57,318 bases of DNA from an uncultured Mycoplasmatota bacterium (GCA_900551455.1 URVV01000008.1:1-57318); one strand, 5' to 3'. Counted from the stretch's first letter, positions 10,344 through 18,695 are shown. Made by a program: numbers and translations. Notes: generated from the sequence alone by a model not told the origin.

Positions 10344-10889
10344 TTACTTAATAATATTTATAATTTCTTTTAATCTTTTTATATAATCTTCTAATGTACC
10401 ATTATTAAAAATATAATAATCGGCATAGGCAATTGGGGGAGCTTTTTCAATAGTTTCTATTTCTGATAAATCTCTTTGTTGAGCTTCTTCTTTAGTCAAT
10501 GATCTTAATTCTCTTTTATTTAGTCGTTCATATCTAAGTTCTTTATCTACGATGATGGAAACTAATTTAAGTTCAGGAAGTTCTTTTTTTAATATTTTGT
10601 ATTCACTCCAAGAATATAATCCATCTAAAACAACATTGGATTCCTTGGATAGTTCCTTTATTTCTGGTAATAATATCTTGGCATAAGCTCCCATTCCTAA
10701 TTCTTTTCGTAGTTTTTCACGCATATTTCTTTCGTTTTCTGGATTTACTTCTAATCCGGATTCTTGAATTTTTTTTAAGGTTACACCTCCAAAATAGACT
10801 TTTTTGTAACCAAGAGTTTTTTCTAGGTATTCAGCAGCTACACTTTTTCCACTGCCACACATACCTACAATGGCAATAATTTTATTCAT
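10344..10889 (-). CDS. P-loop nucleotide kinase, AAA_18/UPF0200-like
   Basis: A 181-residue protein with a Walker A motif at the N-terminus (GMCGSGKS, residues 9-16). It resembles dephospho-CoA and cytidylate kinases, and more closely the archaeal UPF0200 layout: P-loop, a stretch like NPENERNMREKLRKELG, then a VVLDGLYS strand. The substrate cannot be told from sequence. It is the first gene after the alanine-type T-box and is cotranscribed with alaS, so it is expected to be induced when tRNA-Ala is uncharged. SD AAGGAGG at ideal spacing. Nucleotide or metabolite kinase is the safe call. Confidence 0.7.
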   Translation of the reverse strand: MNKIIAIVGMCGSGKSVAAEYLEKTLGYKKVYFGGVTLKKIQESGLEVNPENERNMREKLRKELGMGAYAKILLPEIKELSKESNVVLDGLYSWSEYKILKKELPELKLVSIIVDKELRYERLNKRELRSLTKEEAQQRDLSEIETIEKAPPIAYADYYIFNNGTLEDYIKRLKEIINIIK

Positions 10890-10910
10890 AAATACCTCCT
10901 TAACAAAATA

Positions 10911-11090
10911 AAAAGCGGATTAATTCTTGCTTAGGAACGAATTAATCCGCGGTACCATCCTAATTATACATAATATGTATAACCTTAATTTTAATAACGG
11001 TTTTGGCCGGTGATGATTAGTCACATTAATAAAAGGAGCTTTCGAATAAGATGAATATCTATTTACACCTAACATAGACTCTCTTTAATT
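10911..11090 (-). promoter_or_regulatory. T-box riboswitch controlling kinase-alaS
   Basis: On the minus strand this leader contains the T-box core GGATGGTACCGCGG (10947-10960), which overlaps the 5' arm of a strong terminator: a 12-bp stem GCGGATTAATTC/GAATTAATCCGC followed by five or more T (10911-10950). The stem I base is visible as AAAGAGAG (11079-11086) pairing with CTCCTTT (11032-11038). A GCT codon (11037-11039) lies on the 3' side where the specifier is expected, fitting alanine, although the register could also give AGC. The variable base in TGGT is U, which pairs with discriminator A73 of the tRNA-Ala encoded at 26731. Uncharged tRNA-Ala should allow read-through into the kinase and alaS. 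Confidence 0.9.
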
Positions 11091-11124
11091 CATACTTATT
11101 TTACTTATCTTTTATATTTTTTTA

Positions 11125-11334
11125 TTACATAAATTTGTTCATTTGTTTCATCATTTGATTTACTTGCTTTTGTGACGGTGTTCTCCCCATTCCACTCATC
11201 ATTGCTTTTATCATTTGCTCGTTAATTGGGGGATTTTTCTTTAAGTATTTTTTCATATATGTTCTGGCTATTAGAAATCCAATAATGGCACCAGCTATTA
11301 ATCCTATTAATAAGTATAGTATATCTTTTAACAT
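11125..11334 (-). CDS. yneF: YneF family (UPF0154) membrane protein
   Basis: A 69-residue protein with one N-terminal membrane helix (IGLIAGAIIGFLIA) followed by a Lys/Met-rich cytoplasmic part with NPPINEQMIKAMM and GRTPSQKQVNQMM, the hallmark blocks of UPF0154. Function is unknown. It lies downstream of sirA and tkt, exactly as in B. subtilis (tkt-sirA-yneF). Confidence 0.9.
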   Translation of the reverse strand: MLKDILYLLIGLIAGAIIGFLIARTYMKKYLKKNPPINEQMIKAMMSGMGRTPSQKQVNQMMKQMNKFM

Positions 11335-11359
11335 TATAATCTTTTCCTTTCATTGTTTA

Positions 11360-11797
11360 TTATACTAAACTTAAATTGTTTTGTCTATCTTTATTTAATG
11401 AATCTAACCAAAAATAATCATTGTTTTTAAAATCGCAGATAAAGATATTATCTAGATAAACGTTTAAATCATTTAAGAATACTGAATATATATCATTAGT
11501 TTTTAAAATAATGCACATCTGATTAATTGTTAGTTTATTATATTTTTCATTGATTATAATGTGGATATTATTATCTCTTTGGTAATTTTTATTTTGTTTA
11601 TTTAGATTATATATATACTCGTTTATTGCTAATTTATTGAATTCTATGGCAAAACGTTGATAGTATTTATAGCTTAGTAGAATGTCATATTCTTTGGTGT
11701 GATATAATTCTTCAATTATTTTATACATTTTAAAGGGAAATCTTTTATAAATATATGCAAAGTATTTATTTATTTTAAAGATATAATATGTTCTCAT
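11360..11797 (-). CDS. sirA: SirA-like sporulation inhibitor of DNA replication
   Basis: In B. subtilis SirA (YneE) is made at the start of sporulation and binds domain I of DnaA to block new rounds of replication. This 145-residue protein has a comparable length, an N-terminus MRTYYIFKINKYFAYIY like the SirA family start, and a tail with a conserved Trp (FWLDSLN). Similarity is modest, but the position between tkt and yneF is exactly that of sirA in Bacillus. A perfect Spo0A box and -10 element stand directly upstream, matching the known Spo0A control of sirA. SD GGTGAT three bases before ATG. Confidence 0.78.
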   Translation of the reverse strand: MRTYYIFKINKYFAYIYKRFPFKMYKIIEELYHTKEYDILLSYKYYQRFAIEFNKLAINEYIYNLNKQNKNYQRDNNIHIIINEKYNKLTINQMCIILKTNDIYSVFLNDLNVYLDNIFICDFKNNDYFWLDSLNKDRQNNLSLV

Positions 11798-11812
11798 TAA
11801 ATCACCATTACT

Positions 11813-11846
11813 ATATTAACTTTAAAATGGGATTTTTTTTGTCGAA
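11813..11846 (-). promoter_or_regulatory. Spo0A-type promoter of sirA (0A box, 21-bp spacer, -10)
   Basis: Minus strand TTCGACA (11840-11846), the exact complement of the Spo0A consensus TGTCGAA, is followed after 21 bases by TAATAT (11813-11818). The box touches the tkt stop codon. The predicted transcript starts only about ten bases before the sirA ATG. The same box-to-spacer geometry is present at spoIIGA (49920-49953). A conventional -35 at 17 bases is not evident. Confidence 0.7.
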
Positions 11847-13817
11847 TTATATGTTATTTTTGATTTTTATTATAATACTTGTAATATCTAATTCAAATTC
11901 AGATAATAGCTCTTCGTTAGTACCACTTTTACCAAATTGATTAATATTAATAATATCATCAGTATTTTTTACTAATTTATAATATGTTGGGTCGTTTGAA
12001 AATTCTATAACCATTCTTTTATATCCTTTTGGAAGAACTTGATTTTGATATTCAACCGGTTGTTTTAAGAATTCATTGATGTTTGGCATTGAGACGATTC
12101 TGGCTTCAATAAAACTTTTTAATAATTCTTGTTTTAGTTTCATAGCTAAGGTTACTTCTTTACCTGAGGCAATTATAATTACATCTAATCTGCTTTTTAC
12201 CTCACTAATTACATAACCTCCGAAAGCAATTTCCTCAGTAGATGTGTATTTATAACTTTCAGTGTGGTCCTTTGATATGATAAGGGCACTTGGTTTTTTA
12301 TTTTTGAGAATTAACTGCCAAGCACCAATTAGTTCTTTGTAGTCACAAGGTCTATAAACGTCTAGATTAGGAATAGTCCTTAGCATTGCTAGTTGTTCTA
12401 TTGGTTGGAAAGTCTTTCCTGCTTGGTCTATTAAAAAACTGTCGTGAGTAAAAATATATGTTACTGGTAAGTTCATAATAGCGGTACTTCTTATGGATGG
12501 TTTTAGATAATCAGCAAAGGATAGATATGTTGAACCAAAGACTCTGAAATTAGTGAGTGCTAAGCCATTTAAAATGGCTCCCATTGCATTTTCACGTACT
12601 CCAAAAGAGATATTTTTGCCAATATAGTTATTTGAACTAAAATCCCCACCATTTTTTAAATATACTTTGGTGGAATTTGAAAGATCGGATGAACCACCAA
12701 TAAACTTATCAACAAAGGCTGATATAACATTCATTATTTGATAGTTAATATCACGCATTGGTTTATCTAAAAATAATTTTTCTTTATCTATGACTTTGTC
12801 TAGATTAAGTAGAATATCTTCATTATTTAGGTAATCATTTAATTTTTCTACTTCTTCATCAGACATTTTTTCAATATATGATTTATAATCTTCATACCAA
12901 TCAGAGTATACATCTTTATTTCTTTCTTTGACATTTTTTCTTAGTGCTAAAAGATTTTCTTCATCAATTTCAAATGGTAAATTTCCTTTTAGCTTGATTC
13001 TTATTTGTTCTAAATCGTCTTTGGTTAGCGTGTTATGGATTTTGTTGGTATTCTCATATTCGGAATACTTTCCTAAAACTGTATTAACTATAATAAGGGT
13101 TGGCTTTTTACTTTTATTGGCATTATCAAGGGCTTTATCTATTTCTGATACTTTATCACCATTCTTTACCGTCAAAACATTCCAATCAAGAGCTTCGTAC
13201 ATATTAGCAATTTTGTCATTATAATCTTTGTCTAGGACTTTGTCTAAAGTTATTTTATTGGCGTCGTATAGAACTATTAAATTGTTTAATTTATTTTCGC
13301 CAGCGATAGCGGCAGCTTCGTATGATATTCCTTCCATTAAGTCGCCATCACTACATAAGCAGTATACGTTATAATTAAATAGAGTTATATCTTTGGTGTT
13401 GTATTTGTTTTCTAAATATTTTTCTGCTAGAGCCATACCTACAGATGTGGCAAATCCTTGTCCAAGTGGTCCAGTAGTACATTCAATTCTTTTGTTTATA
13501 TTTAATTCAGGGCAACTTGGTGTCTGGGAATTTATGTGACTATATCTTTGTAATTCTTCGATAGTAAAATCACCTGTTGTAGCATAGGTTGTGGCATATA
13601 GTAGTGCGGAAGCGTGTCCGGCTGATAAAACAAAACGATCTCTATTGAGCCAATCTTTTTTTTCGATATCATATACCATATGATTAGCAAATAATGTATA
13701 AATCATTGGAGCTGAACTTAGAGTAATACCTGGGTGTCCGCTTTGGGCTTTGTTAATCATATCAAGAGATAAAATCCTAATTTCATCAATCATTTTACTT
13801 TCATTATATTTTGACAT
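11847..13817 (-). CDS. tkt: transketolase
   Basis: Thiamine-diphosphate enzyme of the non-oxidative pentose phosphate pathway. The 656 residues hold the TPP-binding motif CSDGDLMEG...NNLIVLYDAN, the N-terminal substrate His in SAGHASALLYA, the IECTTGPLGQGFATSVGMA block, and the central pyrimidine domain with GVRENAMGAILNG. I take the ATG at 13817, preceded by AAAGTAGGTAG, rather than the in-frame ATG six codons upstream. First gene of the tkt-sirA-yneF cluster. Confidence 0.96.
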   Translation of the reverse strand: MSKYNESKMIDEIRILSLDMINKAQSGHPGITLSSAPMIYTLFANHMVYDIEKKDWLNRDRFVLSAGHASALLYATTYATTGDFTIEELQRYSHINSQTPSCPELNINKRIECTTGPLGQGFATSVGMALAEKYLENKYNTKDITLFNYNVYCLCSDGDLMEGISYEAAAIAGENKLNNLIVLYDANKITLDKVLDKDYNDKIANMYEALDWNVLTVKNGDKVSEIDKALDNANKSKKPTLIIVNTVLGKYSEYENTNKIHNTLTKDDLEQIRIKLKGNLPFEIDEENLLALRKNVKERNKDVYSDWYEDYKSYIEKMSDEEVEKLNDYLNNEDILLNLDKVIDKEKLFLDKPMRDINYQIMNVISAFVDKFIGGSSDLSNSTKVYLKNGGDFSSNNYIGKNISFGVRENAMGAILNGLALTNFRVFGSTYLSFADYLKPSIRSTAIMNLPVTYIFTHDSFLIDQAGKTFQPIEQLAMLRTIPNLDVYRPCDYKELIGAWQLILKNKKPSALIISKDHTESYKYTSTEEIAFGGYVISEVKSRLDVIIIASGKEVTLAMKLKQELLKSFIEARIVSMPNINEFLKQPVEYQNQVLPKGYKRMVIEFSNDPTYYKLVKNTDDIININQFGKSGTNEELLSEFELDITSIIIKIKNNI

Positions 13818-13895
13818 ATTTCTACCTACTTTCATTTTGATTATACCACATCTTGTTGATGTTTTAAAGTTTTTTCTAATTTTTCAGTGTAAAGA

Positions 13896-13928
13896 AAAAA
13901 GCCAATCTAATAATTAGTTGGCTTTTTC
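13896..13928 (-). terminator. terminator overlapping the rpmF stop codon
   Basis: AAAAAGCCAA/TTGGCTTTTT hairpin whose 5' arm contains the last codons of rpmF and whose loop side holds the TAA. It ends the lepB-rbgA-yceD-rpmF transcript. Bidirectional by symmetry of its A and T tracts. Confidence 0.85.
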
Positions 13929-14093
13929 TAATTTGTTTACTCCTTTATAAAATCCGCATTTATCACATACTCTGTGAGGTCTAATCATTTCACCGCAATT
14001 TGGGCATTTTACTAAACCGTTTGCTGTAACTTTATAATGAGTTCTTCTCATATTTTTTCTTGTCTTACTTATTTTTCTAAATGGAACTGCCAT
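13914..14093 (-). CDS. rpmF: 50S ribosomal protein L32
   Basis: A 59-residue protein read directly from the sequence: it starts MAVPFRKISKTRKNMRRTHY and contains two Cys-x2-Cys pairs (CPNC, CDKC) forming the zinc ribbon of the Cys-containing L32 form. It follows the YceD gene by one base, the nearly universal yceD-rpmF arrangement. The start is MAVP with an SD (AAAGGAGGAAAAA) inside the end of yceD. The four-cysteine type is usually the zinc-dependent paralogue. Confidence 0.96.
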   Translation of the reverse strand: MAVPFRKISKTRKNMRRTHYKVTANGLVKCPNCGEMIRPHRVCDKCGFYKGVNKLEKAN

Positions 14094-14094
14094 A

Positions 14095-14547
14095 TTATTT
14101 TTCCTCCTTTGTATTTAGTAATTTATCTAAATCGGCAAATGGATTATTAGCTTTATTCATTTCTTTATTGAATTGTTCTTCAGAAATTACTCGCCATCCG
14201 TTACCTTTTAGTTCTACGTCCTTAAAAGTATTTCGCACTTTTGAAGGAATTTCTACTAATATATTTTGCCATAAAATATCTGTAATATCAAGTATATTTT
14301 CAAATTTAGGTAAATTTTCTTCAATATCAGTGTTAAATTCATATTCTACTGGTTCTAAGGTTAAGTCATCTTTTAGATGCATCGTTCCTTTAATATTACC
14401 AGTTAATAATAATTCATCATTTTCATCTATCTCAATATTTCCATTTAAATATATATTTGATAAGTCGTAAATTAATGAATTTTTTAGTAATTCTTTAGGG
14501 ATATTTATTGGGGAAGATATATTTATCTTTGATATATTTCCTCTCAA
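14095..14547 (-). CDS. yceD: YceD/DUF177 family protein
   Basis: About 150 residues of the DUF177 family (YceD, linked to 23S rRNA and L32 biogenesis), with the core block LTGNIKGTMHLKDDLTLEPV, where the usual Cys of the motif is missing, and a C-terminal FADLDKL tail. Always next to rpmF. The start is uncertain: the first standard codon is TTG at 14547 with no good SD, but the frame stays open to 14592 and the residues upstream (SINIDITKLL) look like the family N-terminus. An AGGTGAT at 14573-14579 would suit a rare ATT start at 14565. It follows the rbgA stop by a few dozen bases. Confidence 0.85.
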   Translation of the reverse strand: MRGNISKINISSPINIPKELLKNSLIYDLSNIYLNGNIEIDENDELLLTGNIKGTMHLKDDLTLEPVEYEFNTDIEENLPKFENILDITDILWQNILVEIPSKVRNTFKDVELKGNGWRVISEEQFNKEMNKANNPFADLDKLLNTKEEK

Positions 14548-14585
14548 TAGTTTAGTTATATCAATATTGATACTATCACCTACTT

Positions 14586-15422
14586 TTAAATTTCATCAAA
14601 AGTTACTTTTCCAAGTAAACCTTCTCTTAAATCTTTAATGATTACGTTATATACTCTGTCGTAATCTATTTCTTTGTTTTTTAGGGCTCCAATTTTTCTG
14701 CCTATTTGATCTAAAATATCAATAATATCGCTAGTATTTGTTAAATTATATCTCTCTTTTAGGTTGTTGGGATATAATTTTAACATTTTTTTTATTATAT
14801 AGATTGATACTTCTTCTAAATCAAGAATTTCTTCTTTAATAGCTGTCATTGAGGCTAAATTTAAGGCTACTTCGGTATCATCTAATTTTGGCCATAGGAT
14901 ACCTGGGGTGTCAAGTAATTCTAATTTGTCATTTATTCTTATCCATTCAAGTTTCTTAGTAACACCTGGTTTATTGCCAACGTTGGTAGCTTTTTTGCCT
15001 ACTAATCTATTTATTAGTGTGGATTTTCCTACATTTGGTATTCCTAAAATTAGAGCTCTTATTTTTCTTTCTTTTAATCCCTTTTCTTTTCTTTTCTTGT
15101 TTAGTAGTAGCATTTGTTTTTCTGATTCTTCATAGATTTGCTTAATATTTAGGTTGTTGATTAAGTCTACGGCAATTACTTTGTAACCGTTATTTTCGTA
15201 ATATGATATCCATTTATTGGTATTTTCCTTATCGCATAAATCTAATTTTGTCATTATTAAGATTCTTGGCTTGTTTTTTATTAAACTGTCAATATCTTTA
15301 TTTTTAGATGATTTTGGAATGCGTGAATCAATTACTTCAAAAACAATATCAATTAAATCTAATTTTTCTTTGATTTCTCTTTTTGTCTTTGCCATATGAC
15401 CGGGATACCAATTGATTGCCAT
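14586..15422 (-). CDS. rbgA: ribosome biogenesis GTPase RbgA (YlqF)
   Basis: GTPase needed for late 50S subunit assembly. The 278-residue protein has the circularly permuted G-motif order of the YlqF/YawG family: G4 TKLD (58-61) comes before G1 GIPNVGKST (127-135), then G3 DTPG (171-174). The N-terminus INWYPGHMAKTKREI is the family signature and the C-terminal domain recognises 23S rRNA. It is 12 bases after lepB and 38 before yceD, one operon with ribosome-linked genes. Confidence 0.96.
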   Translation of the reverse strand: MAINWYPGHMAKTKREIKEKLDLIDIVFEVIDSRIPKSSKNKDIDSLIKNKPRILIMTKLDLCDKENTNKWISYYENNGYKVIAVDLINNLNIKQIYEESEKQMLLLNKKRKEKGLKERKIRALILGIPNVGKSTLINRLVGKKATNVGNKPGVTKKLEWIRINDKLELLDTPGILWPKLDDTEVALNLASMTAIKEEILDLEEVSIYIIKKMLKLYPNNLKERYNLTNTSDIIDILDQIGRKIGALKNKEIDYDRVYNVIIKDLREGLLGKVTFDEI

Positions 15423-15434
15423 ATAATCACTCCT

Positions 15435-15932
15435 TTAGTTTATTTTTTTTATAGGCCAAAGGCTTATACTTGTTTTACCGATTATTTCTTTCTTGTCAAT
15501 CAAACCTATTATTCTACTGTCGGATGAAACAACACGATTATCTCCTAAAACTAGATATTTTCCTTCAGGAATTTTATCACAATTACAAATTCCTTTTAGA
15601 GTAAAATCTCCGGTTTCTGTATTATATTTGTCTTCAACAACTTCACCATTAATATAGAGAATGTTATCTTTATATTCGATTGTTTCTCCTGGTAAACCTA
15701 TTACTCTTTTAATAATTTCACTTTTTCCTACTTTAATGACTATTATGTCATTTCTTTTTATGTCATTGAAACGATAAGTGTATTTATTTAGTAATAGAAT
15801 TTGACCTTCTTTTAAAGTAGGAACCATAGAATCACCTACAACAATTGCTGGAGTAACTATGAATGTTCTTATTAATACAACGATGATAATTATTATAATG
15901 TAAGGAATTAAATCTTTAATAAATTTATTCAT
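15435..15932 (-). CDS. lepB: signal peptidase I
   Basis: Membrane serine protease that removes signal peptides from secreted proteins. The 165 residues show one N-terminal membrane anchor (12-31), the catalytic Ser35 in GDSMVPTL and the general base Lys75 in KRVIGLPGE, and the late box LGDNRVVSSDSR. A Lys rather than His base makes it the ordinary P-type, not the SipW/ER type. The SipW-type leaders at 38088-44863 may therefore need another peptidase. Located between rplS and rbgA, as in Bacillus. Confidence 0.95.
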   Translation of the reverse strand: MNKFIKDLIPYIIIIIIVVLIRTFIVTPAIVVGDSMVPTLKEGQILLLNKYTYRFNDIKRNDIIVIKVGKSEIIKRVIGLPGETIEYKDNILYINGEVVEDKYNTETGDFTLKGICNCDKIPEGKYLVLGDNRVVSSDSRIIGLIDKKEIIGKTSISLWPIKKIN

Positions 15933-15973
15933 TTTGCCTCCACATAATAAAGATAATAAACTAGAACAGTTTA

Positions 15974-16330
15974 TTATCTTTCTTCTTTAATTTTGTATGT
16001 TCCTTCTTTGTCTCTTAAGAAATATAATTTAGCTCTTCTAACAACACCTTTTTTAACAACTTCAATTGAAGCAATATTTGGACTATGTAGTGGGAATGTT
16101 CTTTCAACTCCTACTCCAGAAGATACTTTTCTAACTGTAAATGTTTCGGTTGCTCCTTTTCCTTTTCTAGAAATTACTATACCTTCAAAGTTCTGAATTC
16201 TTTCTTTTTCTTTACCGCCTTTTACTTCGATAATTTTACAACCAACGTTAACGGTATAGCCTACTTTGAATTCAGGAATGTCCTTTTTAATTTGTTTGTC
16301 AGTAATTTTTTCAATTAAGCTCTTTTCCAT
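15974..16330 (-). CDS. rplS: 50S ribosomal protein L19
   Basis: A 118-residue L19, at the 30S-50S interface. It has the family blocks FKVGYTVNVGCKI, RIQNFEGIVISRKG and GVGVERTFPLHSPNIASIEV. I chose the ATG at 16330 because the upstream in-frame ATG abuts the SD AGGAG with no spacing. The 42-residue mark near the middle carries the GKG loop. First gene before lepB-rbgA in a ribosome-centred operon, with its own promoter and a likely autoregulatory leader. Confidence 0.96.
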   Translation of the reverse strand: MEKSLIEKITDKQIKKDIPEFKVGYTVNVGCKIIEVKGGKEKERIQNFEGIVISRKGKGATETFTVRKVSSGVGVERTFPLHSPNIASIEVVKKGVVRRAKLYFLRDKEGTYKIKEER

Positions 16331-16355
16331 TAAATTCATCTCCTTTTCTTATTAA

Positions 16356-16382
16356 CCACAATCATACAAAACTATGCAGCGG
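16356..16382 (-). promoter_or_regulatory. candidate L19 autoregulatory leader hairpin
   Basis: In the 5' untranslated region of rplS the minus strand folds as CCGC/GTGG and CATA/TATG with an internal loop. A hairpin in this position and of this type recalls the Firmicutes L19 leader motif, where L19 binds its own mRNA. I identify it by position and shape only. Confidence 0.45.
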
Positions 16383-16398
16383 ATTGCTTCATTTATAA

Positions 16399-16427
16399 AT
16401 GATAACACATTACTTTAAAAAATACAA
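16399..16427 (-). promoter_or_regulatory. sigma-A promoter of rplS
   Basis: Minus strand TTGTAT (16422-16427), 17-base spacer, TATCAT (16399-16404) with an extended TGT before it. The -35 overlaps the terminator of the upstream gene. Confidence 0.72.
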
Positions 16428-16446
16428 GCATTTTTTACTTGTATTT
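16417..16446 (-). terminator. terminator after the 16459 gene
   Basis: AAATACAAG/CTTGTATTT hairpin with a nine-base loop followed by T residues on the minus strand, 12 bases past the stop codon of the upstream gene. Confidence 0.7.
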
Positions 16447-16458
16447 AATTTGTTTTAT

Positions 16459-16980
16459 TTATGATAAATTGTTCTTAATTTCTGTTCCTTCATAATATGC
16501 TATAATTTCATTGTTTTTTATTTTAATAACCGTTGGGGCTTTTACCTTTAGATCCTCTAACTTTTTAGCATTTTTATTGCTTTCTTCGGCAATATATTTA
16601 CTGTTCATAGCTGAAGAAGTATCTACTTTATATATTTTTGCAGTAGATAATTTACTTTTAATATTATTACTTATCTCACTATCTTCATTTTTAAAATCGT
16701 AAAAATATACATAGTATTCATCTTCACTTTGCTTAAAAATTGAGGCAGCTAAAATGGAATTACTTACCGTTCCCTCACTATTTTGATTGTTATCTTTATT
16801 GAACCAATCTAATTCTTTAGTTATAAATAAAGCAGAAATTAAATATAGAATACCTACGACAAAGATTAGTAAACATATTATTTTTATTAATTTAGAAATA
16901 CTAATTCCTTCATCTAATTCTTCTCTTTTTAAACTTTTTCCTTCTTTTTTTGCTTGTTTTCTTCTAAGTTCTCTTCCCAT
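16459..16980 (-). CDS. membrane-anchored protein with thioredoxin-like domain lacking CxxC
   Basis: A 173-residue protein: a basic cytoplasmic N-terminus (MGRELRRKQAKKEGKSLKRE), one membrane helix (about 30-52), and an outer domain. The outer part reads like a thioredoxin fold: a YYVYFYDF strand, a helix, a KIYKVDT strand, and a cis-proline-like APTVIKIKNNEIIAYYEG hairpin. The redox cysteines are absent. This layout recalls bacteriocin-transport-accessory-type proteins. The role is unknown. SD GGAGG is good; it is a single-gene unit with its own terminator. Confidence 0.6.
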   Translation of the reverse strand: MGRELRRKQAKKEGKSLKREELDEGISISKLIKIICLLIFVVGILYLISALFITKELDWFNKDNNQNSEGTVSNSILAASIFKQSEDEYYVYFYDFKNEDSEISNNIKSKLSTAKIYKVDTSSAMNSKYIAEESNKNAKKLEDLKVKAPTVIKIKNNEIIAYYEGTEIKNNLS

Positions 16981-17055
16981 ATAAATCCTCCGTAATACAT
17001 TATAACAAAAAACAATTCATTTTGTAAAGTTTATTAATTAATTATGGGTGAACAA

Positions 17056-17439
17056 TTATAACCATTTGGCAACGCTAACTTCTCTTACTTCTCTTTTTTC
17101 ATAACTATTAGTGAATTCAAGAAGCTTTTTAATAACATCCTTAATGATATTCTTGTCTTCAAAGGTTAATTCGTCAGCAGTAATAACTTTTCTTAATCCC
17201 CTTTTATATTTATTATCTCTAACATATAAATATAAACTTTTATCTAAAGCTTTTATTAATAATAGCTGATTTTCATTATTTCCATTTGCTGAAAAGATTA
17301 ATTCTCGGTACCAATCAATTAGTTTTTGTGATAACACATCACCATATGGATATTCGTAATTAATGATTATATCAAAATGAGGACAATTTTCTAAAATTTT
17401 TTTTACGTGTTCTATATCTATTGTTTGCGTTTGTAGCAC
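17056..17439 (-). CDS. hypothetical protein downstream of yqfD
   Basis: A 127-residue soluble protein I do not recognise, without signal peptide or membrane segment. It is rich in charged residues in the C-terminal half (KRGLRKVITADELTFEDKN) and ends SVAKWL. I chose the GTG at 17439, which follows AGGTGAT, over the GTG that forms part of that site. It is the last gene of the STAS-sigF-HTH-yqfC-yqfD series, 57 bases after yqfD, so a sporulation role is possible by position only. Confidence 0.6.
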   Translation of the reverse strand: MLQTQTIDIEHVKKILENCPHFDIIINYEYPYGDVLSQKLIDWYRELIFSANGNNENQLLLIKALDKSLYLYVRDNKYKRGLRKVITADELTFEDKNIIKDVIKKLLEFTNSYEKREVREVSVAKWL

Positions 17440-17496
17440 GTTTATCACCTATCTTTTTATTAATTATATATTAAATTTTTAATATTGTAAATATAG

Positions 17497-18666
17497 TTAT
17501 TCATTTTTTTCTTCAACTTTTTCTGGGATTATTTCAATTATTTTAGTGATATCTTCAATAGTAGATACAAATAAGTTCAATTTGATTTTAGAATTTAAAT
17601 TTTGCTTTTCAAGTACCGTTACTTGTTTTATCTCAACTATTTTGTTATTTTTTTCTTTCATTTTTTCTTTGGTAAGTTCAATTGCTTTATTTATAGCGCC
17701 TTCTTCGGTGTATATTTCCTCAGTTATCTCTACTTCATATAATTTTTCTTTGGCAATTTTTATTGGCAGTAAATTACTCGTAAACAAGGAGTTACTTTCT
17801 AATTTAAATTGTTTGTATTTTTTGTATGGGAATAAAGAAAATTTGTTATTTAAAAAGTATATAGAAATAACATTTTTGCTTTTTCCAGTAACTGATTCTT
17901 CCTGATAATATAGCGGGTATTCAATATTTACTTTGTACCATATTTCTCCGAAAACACTTCCAGTGGCTTTTTTATATAGATTTGTTCCATCTGGCTTAGT
18001 TAAAACTCCACTTATAATTGGTTCATCTTTGGTAACATACTGATTGACTGTCTTTATTTTTTCTCCAGAATAGGCTTTAATGTTTTTTATAATAGCGTTT
18101 TTACTGGCAACAATAGTTTGGTATTCGTAGTCTTTAACTTGTTCTTCTTTTTTTCTTTCAACTATTTTAACAATATACTTTGTTCCACTTTCTTCAATTT
18201 CAATCCATTCAAGAGTATCTTTATTTTCTTTTAAGATTCTGGATTTTACCTCATCTAAATATTTGACTGTTTTTTTAAATTTTAATGGTTTAATGTTATA
18301 TTTTTGCAATTCTTTAGATATTTTTTCAACAATTTCTTTGTTATTATATATTATATCTACCGAAAAAATTAAATGGGACAAGAAATATATAAAAAATATG
18401 GAAAAAATTAGACAGGATAATATTATTGAATTGTTTTTTATTATATCAATTAGTCTTAATTTTCCATATTTTTTTAGAATAGTTATTTTATAGGTTTTTG
18501 AGTATTTTGATAGTACATTGTAATCTTTTTTATCAATTATTAGTTCTAACTCATTATACTTGATTATTTTAAGATTTATTATATTTATTTTTTGCTTAAT
18601 TAACCATTTGATGTAATTATTAACATTTCTCCCTACTACCTTAACTTTTAAATAATTATTATTCAT
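17497..18666 (-). CDS. yqfD: sporulation protein YqfD
   Basis: A 389-residue membrane protein. The N-terminal ~80 residues form the soluble domain (VKVVGRNVNNYIKWLIKQKINI), then one or two helices (LSCLIFSIFFIYFLSHLIFSV), then a long outer domain with TLEWIEIEESGTKYIVKIVERK and a GVLTKPDG...GSVFGEIWYKV segment typical of YqfD. In B. subtilis yqfD is in the SigE regulon beside yqfC and is needed for efficient sporulation. SD AGGTGT three bases before ATG. Confidence 0.9.
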   Translation of the reverse strand: MNNNYLKVKVVGRNVNNYIKWLIKQKINIINLKIIKYNELELIIDKKDYNVLSKYSKTYKITILKKYGKLRLIDIIKNNSIILSCLIFSIFFIYFLSHLIFSVDIIYNNKEIVEKISKELQKYNIKPLKFKKTVKYLDEVKSRILKENKDTLEWIEIEESGTKYIVKIVERKKEEQVKDYEYQTIVASKNAIIKNIKAYSGEKIKTVNQYVTKDEPIISGVLTKPDGTNLYKKATGSVFGEIWYKVNIEYPLYYQEESVTGKSKNVISIYFLNNKFSLFPYKKYKQFKLESNSLFTSNLLPIKIAKEKLYEVEITEEIYTEEGAINKAIELTKEKMKEKNNKIVEIKQVTVLEKQNLNSKIKLNLFVSTIEDITKIIEIIPEKVEEKNE

Positions 18667-18695
18667 AGTACACCTATAAATATTTATGATTTTAA

